DNA of 64,000 nt, from positions 310,001-374,000 of the forward strand of contig NZ_LT907842.1 in assembly GCF_900215245.1 (NCBI RefSeq). Reading direction: 5' to 3'. Below the pieces are notes generated by a model. That model was not told where the DNA came from, did not search any database, and worked only from the letters and a program-made list of their open reading frames with translations. The stretch comes from Pseudomonas fluorescens (GTDB lineage Bacteria > Pseudomonadota > Gammaproteobacteria > Pseudomonadales > Pseudomonadaceae). A program made the translations under genes and the position numbers. The stretch's first letter is position 1. Each line of letters begins with the position of its first letter. This document shows, piece after piece, positions 1-9,463 of the stretch.

Positions 1-1390
1 AATCGCCAAGCGGCTGACGCACCCCGTAATCCGGCAAGCGAATATGCTCCGCCTTGACCGTGCCGCCCTCGCACAACGACACCGCCTGAAACAGCACGTT
101 TTCCAACTGCCGCACATTACCCGGCCAATGGTAATGACTGAGTCGATCCATGGCCGCCGGTGCCAACTTGGGCAGTGGGCAACCAATCTGCCGGCTGGCT
201 TGATCGAGAAAATGCTCAACCAGCGGCGCCAAACCATCCAGGCATTCACGCAAGGGTGGGATGTGCAACGACAGCACATTCAGGCGGTGATACAGGTCTT
301 GGCGAAACTCACCCCGGGCGCACAGTTCGGACAAATCGACCTGAGTGGCGCAGATCACGCGCACATCCAGATAGACCTCCTCGTCGCTGCCCACTCGGCG
401 AAAGCAACCGTCCTGCAGAAAACGCAGCAACTTCACCTGCAACCTCGCGCTCATTTCCCCCACGCCATCGAGAAACAACGTACCGCCCGCCGTGAGTTCC
501 AGCAGCCCGAGCTTGCCTTCCGCACGGGCGCCTTCGAACGCGCCGGGGCCATAACCAAACAGCTCGGTCTCCGCCATGGACTCTGGCAGCCCGGCGCAGT
601 TGAGTGCCATCAACGGCGATTGCCCACGTGGGCTGGCCAGGTGGCAGGCGCGCGCCAGCAACTCTTTGCCAGTGCCGGTTTCGCCTTCTATTAATAGCGG
701 CGCATCCAAGGGCGCCATGCGCCGTGCCTCACGAACCACCGCCGCCATGACCTTGGAGCTCTGGAAAATACTGTCGAAACCGCGCAGCTCCTGCTTGCGC
801 ACATTGTAGATACGCTCCCCCACCCGGTCAGCGCGGTGCAGGGTCAGCACCGCGCCGGCCATGGCTTCACTGTCATCGTGCTCGGAAGATTGCAGCGGCG
901 CGATGTCCGCCAGGAATACGTCGCCCTTGACCTTGACCCGCAAGCCGTTGATCCGCGACTTGCTCGCGCGCACCAGCTCCGGCAGGTCGAAGTCCTCGGC
1001 ATAACGCGACAATGGAATCCCCGGCACCTCGTCGACCCGCACCCCGAGCAACTGCGCCGCCGCACGGTTGGCGGCGACGATGGAGCCGCCCATGTCGATG
1101 GACAGCACCGGAAACTCCAGCGCACCGAGCAACGCGTTGAGCTCCATATGCCGACGCTCGCTGGGCATCAGCCCTACCCGTTTGACGCCAAAAACCCCGG
1201 CAATCGCTTCGAATTGCGGGCGCAATGCCTGGAACTGCATGTTCACCAAGTTGGGGCAAAACAGGTAAATCGCGTTGCCATGCTCACCGCCCACTTCGCC
1301 TTTGGCGACGTTGACGCCGTACTCCACCAACAGGTTGAGGATGTCCCGCAGGATGCCGATGCGGTTCTGGCAGTGCACTTTGATACGCAT
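1..1390 (-). CDS. phhR: PhhR, TyrR-family regulator of aromatic amino acid catabolism (partial)
   Basis: This gene starts with ATG at 1390 and runs off the left edge, so about 463 codons are visible and the C-terminal DNA-binding helix-turn-helix is missing. The N-terminus (MRIKVHCQNRIGILRDIL) is an ACT domain, followed by a PAS domain and a sigma54-activator-type AAA+ domain with Walker A GETGTGKE. The loop that normally reads GAFTGA, which touches sigma54, reads GAFEGA here (around 525-545). TyrR/PhhR proteins are known to work with sigma70 promoters, which fits. The gene is divergent from phhABC, the operon it is expected to activate with phenylalanine or tyrosine as effector. Identification is firm from domain order and neighbours. 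Confidence 0.93.
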   Translation of the reverse strand, partial: MRIKVHCQNRIGILRDILNLLVEYGVNVAKGEVGGEHGNAIYLFCPNLVNMQFQALRPQFEAIAGVFGVKRVGLMPSERRHMELNALLGALEFPVLSIDMGGSIVAANRAAAQLLGVRVDEVPGIPLSRYAEDFDLPELVRASKSRINGLRVKVKGDVFLADIAPLQSSEHDDSEAMAGAVLTLHRADRVGERIYNVRKQELRGFDSIFQSSKVMAAVVREARRMAPLDAPLLIEGETGTGKELLARACHLASPRGQSPLMALNCAGLPESMAETELFGYGPGAFEGARAEGKLGLLELTAGGTLFLDGVGEMSARLQVKLLRFLQDGCFRRVGSDEEVYLDVRVICATQVDLSELCARGEFRQDLYHRLNVLSLHIPPLRECLDGLAPLVEHFLDQASRQIGCPLPKLAPAAMDRLSHYHWPGNVRQLENVLFQAVSLCEGGTVKAEHIRLPDYGVRQPLGD

Positions 1391-1510
1391 GAAAAGGCCC
1401 GAAAGGTGGGAAGGCGCCGCGTCTTTTTGCCGCTGGGCGCAGATAGTCGTCAAGATTATGTGACAGTGCGTGCACTTTTCACAGCCCAAGACACAGAAGA
1501 CCCGCGGGAT

Positions 1511-1528
1511 CGTAACGAATACTTTACG
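1511..1528. promoter_or_regulatory. TyrR/PhhR box between phhR and phhA
   Basis: The 18 bases CGTAACGAATACTTTACG contain GTAA-N8-TTAC, the core of the TyrR-box consensus TGTAAA-N6-TTTACA, with only the outermost bases off. It lies 120 bases upstream of the phhA start in the divergent phhR/phhA gap, where a PhhR site is expected. A weaker half-match (GTAAC...TACAG) follows near 1535-1550. No convincing sigma54 -24/-12 element was seen in this gap. Confidence 0.72.
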
Positions 1529-1648
1529 GAATTCAGTAACTTTTCCTACAGGGTCAGGCCAGAGCCGGATGGAATCCGCCGTCTTCCGCGTTATCAATAG
1601 GGCATACGCCGCACATAACAAGAACGAATGCCTAAGCAGGAGAGCCGT

Positions 1649-2440
1649 ATGAAGCAGACGCAATACGTGGCCCGCGAGCCCGATGCGCAAGGTTTTATCC
1701 ACTACCCGCCAGAAGAACATGCGGTGTGGAACACCCTGATCACTCGCCAGCTGAAAGTCATCGAAGGTCGCGCCTGCCAGGAATACCTGGACGGCATCGA
1801 CAAGCTCGGCCTGCCCCTGGACCGCATTCCGCAACTGGCTGAAATCAACCAAGTGCTGGCCGAAACCACCGGCTGGCAAGTTGCCCGCGTGCCGGCGCTG
1901 ATCCCCTTCCAGACCTTCTTCGAATTGCTCGCCAGCAAACAGTTTCCCGTGGCGACCTTTATTCGTACCCGTGAAGAACTGGACTACCTGCAAGAGCCGG
2001 ATATTTTCCACGAGATCTTCGGCCATTGCCCGCTGCTGACCAACCCCTGGTTTGCCGAATTCACCCACACCTACGGCAAGCTCGGCCTGGCAGCAACCAA
2101 GGAACAACGGGTGTACCTGGCGCGCCTGTACTGGATGACCATCGAGTTTGGCCTGGTGGATACGCCGCAAGGTCGGCGCATCTACGGTGGCGGCATTTTG
2201 TCGTCGCCCAAGGAGAGCGTGTATTGCCTGTCGGATGAGCCCGAGCATCAAGCCTTCGACCCGCTGGAAGCCATGCGCACGCCGTACCGTATCGACATCC
2301 TGCAACCGCTGTACTTCGTACTGCCCGAGCTCAAGCGCCTGTTCGAAGTGGCGCAGGAAGACATCATGGGCATGGTCGAGCGCGGGATGCAGTTGGGTCT
2401 TCACGCCCCCAAATTCCCACCCAAACCCAAAGCGGCGTGA
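1649..2440 (+). CDS. phhA: phenylalanine 4-monooxygenase PhhA
   Basis: It hydroxylates phenylalanine to tyrosine using tetrahydropterin and non-haem iron in the cytoplasm. The 263-residue length matches bacterial phenylalanine hydroxylases. The iron ligands are visible: the HEIFGHCP motif gives His121 and His126, and WMTIEFG gives Glu166. The ATG at 1649 is preferred over an in-frame ATG at 1628 because CAGGAG sits 6-7 bases upstream of it, and because the protein then begins MKQTQYVAREPD as expected. It is first in the phhABC operon, divergent from phhR, with a TyrR-type box upstream. Confidence 0.96.
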   Translation: MKQTQYVAREPDAQGFIHYPPEEHAVWNTLITRQLKVIEGRACQEYLDGIDKLGLPLDRIPQLAEINQVLAETTGWQVARVPALIPFQTFFELLASKQFPVATFIRTREELDYLQEPDIFHEIFGHCPLLTNPWFAEFTHTYGKLGLAATKEQRVYLARLYWMTIEFGLVDTPQGRRIYGGGILSSPKESVYCLSDEPEHQAFDPLEAMRTPYRIDILQPLYFVLPELKRLFEVAQEDIMGMVERGMQLGLHAPKFPPKPKAA

Positions 2441-2544
2441 ACCTTAGGTTTTGAGGCCAGGTGAGTCTGTTCCCCGGCCCCGCGTTGCTTTAGGGTGACG
2501 CTACTGACGACCGTTTTTCAAACACTCGAATTCAGGACACACAC

Positions 2545-2901
2545 ATGACCACCTTGAACCAAGCCCACTGCGAAGCCTGCCGCGCCGACGCCCCGCAAGT
2601 CAGCGACGAAGAGCTGCCGGTACTGATCAAGCAGATTCCCGACTGGAACATCGAAGTCCGCGACGGCGTGATGCAGCTGGAAAAAGTTTTCCTGTTCAAG
2701 AATTTCAAATTCGCCCTGGCCTTTACCAACGCCATGGGTGAAATCTCCGAAGCCGAAGGCCACCACCCAGGCTTGCTCACCGAGTGGGGCAAAGTCACCG
2801 TGACCTGGTGGAGCCACTCGATCAAGGGCCTGCACCGCAACGACTTCATCATGGCCGCGCGCACCGACGAAGTGGCCAAGGACGCCGAGGGCCGCAAGTA
2901 A
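2545..2901 (+). CDS. phhB: pterin-4a-carbinolamine dehydratase PhhB
   Basis: PhhB dehydrates the 4a-hydroxytetrahydropterin released by PhhA and so regenerates the cofactor. The 118-residue protein shows the family signature [18 protein letters not shown] and the trailing [14 protein letters not shown]. It lies 104 bases after phhA on the same strand, and its stop TAA overlaps the ATG of the aminotransferase by one base, so the two are probably translationally coupled. Length and motifs are normal for the family. Confidence 0.96.
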   Translation: MTTLNQAHCEACRADAPQVSDEELPVLIKQIPDWNIEVRDGVMQLEKVFLFKNFKFALAFTNAMGEISEAEGHHPGLLTEWGKVTVTWWSHSIKGLHRNDFIMAARTDEVAKDAEGRK

Positions 2902-4094
2902 TGCATTTCGATGCCATTGGCCGCGTGCCCGGCGACCCCATCCTGGGCTTGATGGACCTGTATGCCCAGGACAGCAACCCGAACAAATTCGACCTGGGCG
3001 TGGGCGTCTATAAGGATGACCAGGGCCTGACACCGATTCCGCATTCGGTAAAACTCGCCGAACAGCGCCTGGTCGACACTCAAACCACCAAAACCTACAT
3101 CGGCGGGCACGGCAACGCGGCGTTCGGCACGTTGATCAGCGAACTGGTGCTTGGCGCCGATTCAGTGTTGATCCGCGAACGCCGTGCCGGTGCGACCCAG
3201 ACCCCGGGCGGCACCGGCGCCCTGCGCCTGAGCGCCGACTTTATCGCCCACAGCCTGCCCGGCCGTGGCGTGTGGTTGAGCAACCCGACCTGGCCGATCC
3301 ACGAAACCATCTTCGCCAAGGCCGGCCTGAAGGTCAGCCATTACCCGTACGTGGGTGCGGACAACCGCCTGGACGTGGCAGCGATGCTGGCGACGCTCTC
3401 CACAGTACCGAAGGGCGATGTGGTGTTGCTGCACGCGTGCTGCCACAACCCGACCGGCTTCGACCTGTCCCAGGATGACTGGCGCCAAGTGCTGCAAATC
3501 GTGCGCGAGCGCCAACTGCTGCCGTTGATCGACTTTGCTTACCAGGGCTTCGGCGACGGTCTGGAGCAGGACGCATGGGCGGTACGGCTGCTGGCAGCCG
3601 AACTGCCGGAAGTGCTGATCACCAGTTCCTGCTCGAAAAACTTCGGACTGTACCGCGACCGTGTGGGTGCATTGATCGTGTGTGCGGCAGATGCCGAAAA
3701 ACTCACGGACGTGCGCAGCCAACTGGCCAATATCGCGCGTAACTTGTGGTCGACACCGCCGGATCATGGCGCCGCAGTGGTCGCGACCATCCTCGGCGAT
3801 GCCGCGCTCAAGCAGGTATGGAGCGGCGAAGTCGAAGCCATGCGTTCGCGGATTGCACAGTTGCGCTCCGGCTTAGTGGAGGCGCTGGCGCCACACGGGT
3901 TGGCCGAACGGTTTGCGCACATCGGTGCGCAGCGCGGGATGTTTTCCTATACCGGCCTGAGTGCCGAGCAGGTGAAACACCTGCGGGAGAAGCACAGCGT
4001 GTACATGGTCAGTTCGGGGCGCGCTAACGTCGCAGGTATCGATGCGACACGCTTGAGCCTGCTCGCACAGGCGATCGCCGACGTTTCCAACTGA
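2901..4094 (+). CDS. phhC: aromatic amino acid aminotransferase PhhC
   Basis: A class I fold, PLP-dependent aminotransferase of 397 residues that converts tyrosine or phenylalanine to the aryl-pyruvate, the step after PhhA. The start [20 protein letters not shown] at 2901 overlaps the phhB stop by one base. A longer reading from 2784 is ignored because it would run through phhB. The PLP-binding lysine is Lys246 in SSCSKNFGLYRDRVGAL, and NPTG occurs in the large domain (CCHNPTGFD). It ends the phhABC operon and is followed by a REPIN. Confidence 0.94.
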   Translation: MHFDAIGRVPGDPILGLMDLYAQDSNPNKFDLGVGVYKDDQGLTPIPHSVKLAEQRLVDTQTTKTYIGGHGNAAFGTLISELVLGADSVLIRERRAGATQTPGGTGALRLSADFIAHSLPGRGVWLSNPTWPIHETIFAKAGLKVSHYPYVGADNRLDVAAMLATLSTVPKGDVVLLHACCHNPTGFDLSQDDWRQVLQIVRERQLLPLIDFAYQGFGDGLEQDAWAVRLLAAELPEVLITSSCSKNFGLYRDRVGALIVCAADAEKLTDVRSQLANIARNLWSTPPDHGAAVVATILGDAALKQVWSGEVEAMRSRIAQLRSGLVEALAPHGLAERFAHIGAQRGMFSYTGLSAEQVKHLREKHSVYMVSSGRANVAGIDATRLSLLAQAIADVSN

Positions 4095-4116
4095 AGCGAC
4101 CGCAAGTAAATGCAGA

Positions 4117-4194
4117 AGCGGGCTCGCTCGCGAATGCGGTAAATCAGTCGTCAGATGCATTGACTGACACACTGCATTCGCGAGCGAGCCCGCT
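4117..4194. repeat. REPIN (paired inverted REP sequences)
   Basis: Two perfectly complementary 21-base arms (4117-4137 and 4174-4194) carry GGCTCGCTCGCGAATGC and its reverse complement, separated by 36 bases that contain the smaller complementary pair CAGTC/GACTG. It sits between the convergent ends of phhC and the phosphoesterase gene. The core and the inner pair resemble the element at 51081-51173, so both belong to one REP family. Confidence 0.85.
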
Positions 4195-4218
4195 CTCACA
4201 TTTGGATCGCGCCCGGCT

Positions 4219-5028
4219 TTAGCCCGCGACCATTTCAGCTTTTAGCTGTGCCTCTTTTGCCTGCGCATCCGCCAACCGATACAACTCGATATGCCCATCC
4301 CAATGCTCGATCAATGCCGTGCATGACTCCACCCAATCCCCGCAGTTGAGGTAATCCACCTCACCGACCTTACGAATCTCCGCATGGTGGATATGCCCAC
4401 AGACCACGCCATGCAGCTCACGTTTGGTCACTTCGTGGGCGATCGCCTCTTCGAAATCACTGATAAAGCTCACCGCCGTTTTGACCTTGTGCTTGAGGTA
4501 CGCCGACAGCGACCAGTAGCCATAGCCATAGCGCGCACGCCAGTGATTGAGCCAGCGGTTCAACGTGAGGGTGAACTCGTAAGCCGAGTCACCGAGAAAT
4601 GCCAACCAGCGGTGGTAACGGGTGATTACATCGAATTGGTCGCCGTGGATCACCAGCAGGTGGCGACCATCAGCGGTGACGTGCACCGCCTCGTCCACCA
4701 ACTGGATATTGCCCAGGATCAGCTTGGAATAACGGCGTAGAAATTCGTCATGGTTGCCGGTGACATAAATCACCTCGGTGCCGCGCTTGGCCATGGTCAG
4801 CAGCCGGCGGATCACGTTGGTGTGGGCCTGGGGCCAATACATGCCGCCGCGCATCTTCCAGCCGTCGATAATATCGCCGACCAGGTACACCTTGTCGGCG
4901 TGGTAACCCTTGAGGAACTGCGAAAGGTGCTCGGCCTGGCAATCCCGGGTGCCCAGGTGCACGTCGGAAATCCACAGGGTACGCACCCGTTGCTTACGGC
5001 TGGGCTTAACGAATTCGGCACTGGTCAT
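4219..5028 (-). CDS. UDP-2,3-diacylglucosamine pyrophosphatase-like metallophosphoesterase
   Basis: A 269-residue calcineurin-type phosphoesterase of the LpxH-like group (COG2908). Metal-binding motifs appear in the standard order: SDVHLG near residue 21, GDIIDGW, GNHDE, HGDQFD and GHIHH. LpxH cleaves UDP-2,3-diacylglucosamine in lipid A synthesis, but Pseudomonas carries a separate canonical LpxH, so this paralogue may act on another substrate. It is probably monocistronic and faces phhC tail to tail across a REPIN. Family is certain, substrate is not. Confidence 0.82.
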   Translation of the reverse strand: MTSAEFVKPSRKQRVRTLWISDVHLGTRDCQAEHLSQFLKGYHADKVYLVGDIIDGWKMRGGMYWPQAHTNVIRRLLTMAKRGTEVIYVTGNHDEFLRRYSKLILGNIQLVDEAVHVTADGRHLLVIHGDQFDVITRYHRWLAFLGDSAYEFTLTLNRWLNHWRARYGYGYWSLSAYLKHKVKTAVSFISDFEEAIAHEVTKRELHGVVCGHIHHAEIRKVGEVDYLNCGDWVESCTALIEHWDGHIELYRLADAQAKEAQLKAEMVAG

Positions 5029-5165
5029 GGGCGTCCCTCGACGGTGTTTTCGCGAGCTTGCACCCTTGCGATTAATAGCCCATGACAGACCTGCGTCAGT
5101 CTGATGACAGCGCTCGCCTGCCGCAAAGCGTTGTAGACTGGCGCCATGCTGCCCAGGAGACCGCG

Positions 5166-5915
5166 ATGAGACCGACCCTCACGCTGCGCCACTACATCGA
5201 AGCCCCCCTCGCCCACAGCCATGAGCATGCGCAGTTGGTGTTCGGCCTGTCCGGGCACCTGGACCTGGAAGTCGACGGCCGTGGCAGCCAGGTGCACGAA
5301 AGCAGCGTGATGGTGCTGCCGTTCTCCGCCCACCATACCTGCGGCAGTCGCGACGGCAGCCGCTGCCTGGTGCTGGATGTGCCCACCGAACACTGGGTGG
5401 TGCAATCCCTGGGCGAACATGCCGACGCCAGCCGCCGCCTGCTCGATCAACCGGCGCGCCTGGCCCTGGATTCCCGGCAAAGCCAGTTGGTGCAATGGCT
5501 GGCGCACAGCCCGGTGGATGATCCGCTGATCGTCCAGCAAGGCGCGGTGTTGTTACTGGCCAGCCTTAACCACCCGCTGGCCCGCCCGATGCAGGGCAAG
5601 CGCCTGCCCTATGCGGCATTCAACGCCCACATCGAGCGGCACGCGGCGCGCCCGCTGCAGGTTGCCGACCTTGCACGGATCGCCGAGCTCTCAGTGCCGC
5701 GCCTGCATGCACGCTTCATGGCAGAGTGCGGACAAACGCCGATGGACTATCTACGCAGCCGTCGCTTGCACATGGCGCTCGGGCTTTTACGTGAGACTGC
5801 CCTGGCCATTGGCGAGATCGCCGCACGTGTCGGCTATGCCTCGCAGAGCGCATTCTCTGCGGCCATGCTGCGCGAATTCGGCGCCTCACCCGGCGCGTTG
5901 CGTCGGGCCGCCTGA
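5166..5915 (+). CDS. AraC-family transcriptional regulator with cupin-like N-terminus
   Basis: A 249-residue protein. The first ~100 residues hold the His-rich cupin pattern HSHEHAQLVFGLSGHLDLEV; the C-terminal ~100 residues hold two helix-turn-helices (LQVADLARIAELSVPRLHARF and IGEIAARVGYASQSAFSAAM) typical of AraC/XylS. The ATG at 5166 is preferred over one at 5082 because AGGAG lies upstream of it and the longer form adds a sequence unlike the family. It is followed after 99 bases by an EamA exporter on the same strand, which it may regulate (inference). Confidence 0.87.
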   Translation: MRPTLTLRHYIEAPLAHSHEHAQLVFGLSGHLDLEVDGRGSQVHESSVMVLPFSAHHTCGSRDGSRCLVLDVPTEHWVVQSLGEHADASRRLLDQPARLALDSRQSQLVQWLAHSPVDDPLIVQQGAVLLLASLNHPLARPMQGKRLPYAAFNAHIERHAARPLQVADLARIAELSVPRLHARFMAECGQTPMDYLRSRRLHMALGLLRETALAIGEIAARVGYASQSAFSAAMLREFGASPGALRRAA

Positions 5916-6014
5916 CAAGAGCCCTGCGTTAATCATCGCGAGCGTCGCGACAGACACCAGCGCCCTCGACCCTCTAGACTGCGACGCTGACACCCCGTTG
6001 GTTCAAGGATCGCA

Positions 6015-6899
6015 ATGACTCCCCGTTCAGCCCTCGGCGCCCTGCATATCGGCGCATTGATGTTTGGCCTTACCGGCGTATTCGGCAAGCTGGCGGCCGC
6101 CTCGCCCGCCATCATTGTGTTTGGCCGCGCCGCCTTTGCCGTGCTTGCCCTGGCGGTGTTTGCGCGATTCGCCAGCAATACCCCCTGGAAACAGCTGCAG
6201 ATGCGCGACTGGCGTCGGCTGCTGGTCAGCGGCGTGTTGCTGGCGGCGCACTGGGTGACTTTCTTCATTGCGGTCAAAGTCGCCGGGGTCGCCGTCGCCA
6301 CGCTCGGCTTTACCGCATTCCCGGCCTTTACGGTGATGCTCGAAGGGCTGATCTTCCGCGAGCGCATTCGCGCCAATGAAATCCTGCTGGTGGTACTGGT
6401 CAGCATCGGCCTGGTGCTGGTGACGCCGGATTTCAACCTCGCCAGTGCAGCCACCGGCGGCTTGCTGTGGGGCATTGTCTCTGGGCTATTGTTTTCACTG
6501 CTGTCGCTGAACAATCGCGCCAGTTCCGGGCGCATTCCGGCGGTGCAGGCAGCGCTGTGCCAGAACGTTGTAGTTGCGGCCTGCCTGTTGCCCTTGGCCG
6601 CGCCGGGGCTGGCGCAGGTGCGGGCCATCGACTGGTTGTGGATCGGGCTGTTGGGGGTTTTCTGTACCGGCCTGGCCCACAGCCTGTTTGTCGCCAGCCT
6701 CGCCGTGATCAAGGCACGTACGGCGTCGGTGGTGTTTGCCATGGAGCCGGTCTACGGCATCACTGCGGCGTGGCTGCTGTTTGCCGAAACCCCGACGTTG
6801 CGCATGCTGCTGGGGGGCGCACTGATCATCATCGCCATCGTACTGTCGGGGTTGATGGGCAGTGCCAGCCAGGCCAAACAGCCCGCTGCAACCGCATGA
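6015..6899 (+). CDS. EamA/DMT-family inner membrane transporter
   Basis: A 294-residue protein with about ten predicted membrane segments arranged as two EamA repeats, the drug/metabolite exporter superfamily fold. AAGGAT precedes the ATG. Hydrophobic stretches include FGLTGVFGKLAAASPAIIVF at the N-terminus and LLGGALIIIAIVLSGLMG near the C-terminus. The substrate cannot be read from sequence. The AraC gene just upstream on the same strand suggests inducible efflux of a metabolite. Confidence 0.87.
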   Translation: MTPRSALGALHIGALMFGLTGVFGKLAAASPAIIVFGRAAFAVLALAVFARFASNTPWKQLQMRDWRRLLVSGVLLAAHWVTFFIAVKVAGVAVATLGFTAFPAFTVMLEGLIFRERIRANEILLVVLVSIGLVLVTPDFNLASAATGGLLWGIVSGLLFSLLSLNNRASSGRIPAVQAALCQNVVVAACLLPLAAPGLAQVRAIDWLWIGLLGVFCTGLAHSLFVASLAVIKARTASVVFAMEPVYGITAAWLLFAETPTLRMLLGGALIIIAIVLSGLMGSASQAKQPAATA

Positions 6900-6902
6900 C
6901 CT

Positions 6903-7190
6903 TCACGCGTTTCGATCGTTGTGGCCCAAATCCCGCTGCGGGTCGATCTGATCGCGTACGCGCTGTTTAAGCACCTTGGCTTCCGGGAAACCACCGTCGG
7001 CCTTGCGCTCCCAGATCTGCACGCCGTCACAGGTGATGCGAAACGCGCCACCGGTGGCGGGTTCCAGCGTCACGCGCGCCAAGTCGTCGCAGAACGTGCT
7101 CAACAACTCCTGGGCCAGCCACGCGGCGCGCAGCAGCCACTGGCACTGGGTGCAATACGTAATGACGATTTCGGGTTTGCTTGCAGACAT
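6903..7190 (-). CDS. SelT/SelW/SelH-family (Rdx) putative redox protein
   Basis: A 95-residue protein of the SelW-like fold. The redox motif is CTQC near residue 13 (ITYCTQCQWLLRAAWLAQEL), with cysteine in place of the selenocysteine of animal selenoproteins, and the family's GGAFRITCDG and RKADGGFPEAKVLKQRVRD follow. The start MSASKPEI at 7190 gives the normal size; upstream extensions to 7340 would enter the plpD signal sequence on the other strand. It converges on the EamA gene (3-base gap) and is divergent from plpD. Cellular role is unknown. Confidence 0.86.
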   Translation of the reverse strand: MSASKPEIVITYCTQCQWLLRAAWLAQELLSTFCDDLARVTLEPATGGAFRITCDGVQIWERKADGGFPEAKVLKQRVRDQIDPQRDLGHNDRNA

Positions 7191-7270
7191 AATTTGAGAG
7201 GTTCCTGGCATAACAGGCTGGGAGGATCGAGTGGCTATAATACCGGCCTTTATCGCCCAGCCCGAGATAC

Positions 7271-9463
7271 ATGATGCGCCGCCTGTTGTCCTGCCTTTTC
7301 CTGTGCCTGCTGCCACTCCTTGCCAACGCCGTGGAAACACCCCGCCCGAAAATCGGCCTGGTGTTGTCCGGCGGCGCCGCCCGTGGCCTGGCGCATATAG
7401 GCGTGCTCAAGGCCCTGGAAGAGCAAGGTATTCAGATTGATGCCATTGCCGGCACCAGCATGGGCGCGGTGATTGGCGGTTTATACGCCTCGGGCTACAA
7501 GATAGATGAGCTGGAAAAGCTCGCGCTGAATATCGATTGGCAGCAGGCGTTGTCCGATGCGCCACCGCGGGAGGATGTGCCGTTTCGACGCAAACAGGAT
7601 GACCGGGATTTCCTGGTCAAACAAAAACTCAGTTTCCGCGACGACGGCAGTCTGGGCCTGCCGCTCGGCGTGATCCAGGGCCAGAACCTGGCTCTGCTGC
7701 TGGAAAGCATGTTCGCGCACGCCAGCAACACGCGTAATTTCGACAAACTGCCGATCCCGTTCCGCGCAGTGGCCACCGACATCACCACCGGCGAAAAAGT
7801 CGTGTTCAACAAAGGCCACCTGCCTCAGGTCATCCGCGCCAGCATGTCGATCCCCGCCGTGTTTGCCCCGGTGGAGCTGGACGGGCGGCTGCTGGTGGAC
7901 GGCGGCATGACCGACAATATCCCGCTGGATGTGGCCCGGGAGATGGGTGTCGACATTGCTATCGTGGTGGATATCGGTACGCCGCTGCGTTCACGCAAAC
8001 AACTGGCGACCGTCGTCGACGTGCTCAACCAGTCCATCACCCTGATGACCCGGCGCAATTCCGAGGAGCAACTCAAGGCCCTGCATCCGAAGGACGTGCT
8101 GATCCAGCCGCCCCTGGCCGCCTATGGCGTGACGGACTTTGGCCGCGCCAAGGACATGATCGACGCCGGCTACCGCGCCACCCGCGCGCTCGATATACGC
8201 CTGGCACACCTGCGCCCCGCCGAACCGGTCGACCCGCAACTGGTGGAGGCGCGCACCCCGGGCGAACGCACGCCGATCATCACTGCGATCAACGTGGAGA
8301 ACGACTCAAAAGTCAGCGATGACGTGATCCGCTATTACATCCGCCAAACCCTGGGCGAGCCGCTGAACCTGGACCGCCTGCAAACCGACATGGGCACGTT
8401 GTACGGCCTGGATTACTTCGAGCAGGTGCAATACCGCGTGGTGAAAAAAGGCCGCGACAACACCCTGGTCATCAGCGCACGCGGCAAACGCAGCGGCACC
8501 GATTATTTGCGCCTGGGCCTCAGCCTGTCGGATGACATGCGCGGCGCCAGTGCCTACAACCTCGGTGCCAGTTACCGCATGAACGGCATTAACCGTCTCG
8601 GCGCCGAATGGCTGACACGGGTGCAGATTGGTGACCGTCAGGAACTGTACAGCGAGTTCTTCCAGCCACTAGATGTGGGCTCACGCTACTTCGTCGCGCC
8701 TTATCTCAGTGCTCAGGCGCAGAACGTTGATCTGGTTCTGGACAGCGACCCCATCGCCGAATACCGCCTGGAACGCTACGGTTTTGGCCTGAATGTGGGG
8801 CGCCAGATTGGTAACAACGGCGAAATTCGCTTCGGCGTCGGCGAAGCCTGGGGCAAGGCAGATGTGCGCATTGGCGAGCGCGACCTGCCAAGCGTGAGCT
8901 TCAGCGAGGGCTTCTATGAGCTGAAGTACTCCTTCGACTCGCTGGACAACGTGTACTTCCCCCACTCCGGCGAAGACATTGGCCTGGCCTTCCGCGAGTT
9001 CGCACCCGGCCTGGGCTCGGACCAACGCTACCGCCAATGGGAGTTCAAGCTGGATAAGGCCATGAGCCACGGCCCGGACACGTTGATACTGGGCGGGCGC
9101 TACGGGCGCACGCTGGATAAATCCGACGTGGTGATTTCCAGCTTCCTGCTGGGCGGTGCGCGGCAATTATCGGGCTTTCGCGAAGACTCGATCTCGGGGC
9201 AGAACATTGCGCTGATGCGGGCGGTGTACTACCGCCGGCTGACACCGCGCTCGTACCTGCCACTGGATTTCCCGCTGTACCTCGGCGCTTCGCTGGAACG
9301 CGGGCGGGCGTGGAACAACGACAATCAGTTCGACAGTGGGTATATCAACGCCGCGAGTATTTTCCTCGGGTTTGATACGCCGCTGGGGCCGCTGAATTTC
9401 AGCTATGGGTTCAATGATGATAAGCAGCAGGCGGTGTACCTGAACCTGGGCCAGACCTTCTAG
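7271..9463 (+). CDS. plpD: patatin-like phospholipase autotransporter PlpD (type Vd)
   Basis: A 730-residue outer membrane protein. Order: signal peptide (MMRRLLSCLFLCLLPLLANA), patatin lipase domain to about residue 310, one POTRA-like segment (about 330-400) and a C-terminal 16-strand BamA-like barrel ending in LNLGQTF. The lipase has the oxyanion motif SGGAARG, the nucleophile Ser63 in GTSMG and the dyad partner Asp210 in DGG, close to the Ser/Asp dyad known for P. aeruginosa PlpD. That protein delivers its phospholipase A1 domain to the outside of the cell. Length agrees with the family. An in-frame ATG at 7274 is an equally possible start. Confidence 0.93.
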   Translation: MMRRLLSCLFLCLLPLLANAVETPRPKIGLVLSGGAARGLAHIGVLKALEEQGIQIDAIAGTSMGAVIGGLYASGYKIDELEKLALNIDWQQALSDAPPREDVPFRRKQDDRDFLVKQKLSFRDDGSLGLPLGVIQGQNLALLLESMFAHASNTRNFDKLPIPFRAVATDITTGEKVVFNKGHLPQVIRASMSIPAVFAPVELDGRLLVDGGMTDNIPLDVAREMGVDIAIVVDIGTPLRSRKQLATVVDVLNQSITLMTRRNSEEQLKALHPKDVLIQPPLAAYGVTDFGRAKDMIDAGYRATRALDIRLAHLRPAEPVDPQLVEARTPGERTPIITAINVENDSKVSDDVIRYYIRQTLGEPLNLDRLQTDMGTLYGLDYFEQVQYRVVKKGRDNTLVISARGKRSGTDYLRLGLSLSDDMRGASAYNLGASYRMNGINRLGAEWLTRVQIGDRQELYSEFFQPLDVGSRYFVAPYLSAQAQNVDLVLDSDPIAEYRLERYGFGLNVGRQIGNNGEIRFGVGEAWGKADVRIGERDLPSVSFSEGFYELKYSFDSLDNVYFPHSGEDIGLAFREFAPGLGSDQRYRQWEFKLDKAMSHGPDTLILGGRYGRTLDKSDVVISSFLLGGARQLSGFREDSISGQNIALMRAVYYRRLTPRSYLPLDFPLYLGASLERGRAWNNDNQFDSGYINAASIFLGFDTPLGPLNFSYGFNDDKQQAVYLNLGQTF

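Noticed and set aside
836..1600. Plus-strand open frame of 254 codons overlapping phhR
   Set aside because: It is antisense to the ACT-PAS part of phhR, which matches a known family throughout.
1391..1648. Sigma54 promoter for phhA
   Set aside because: No TGGC-N9-TGC-type pair was found at proper spacing, and PhhR has GAFEGA.
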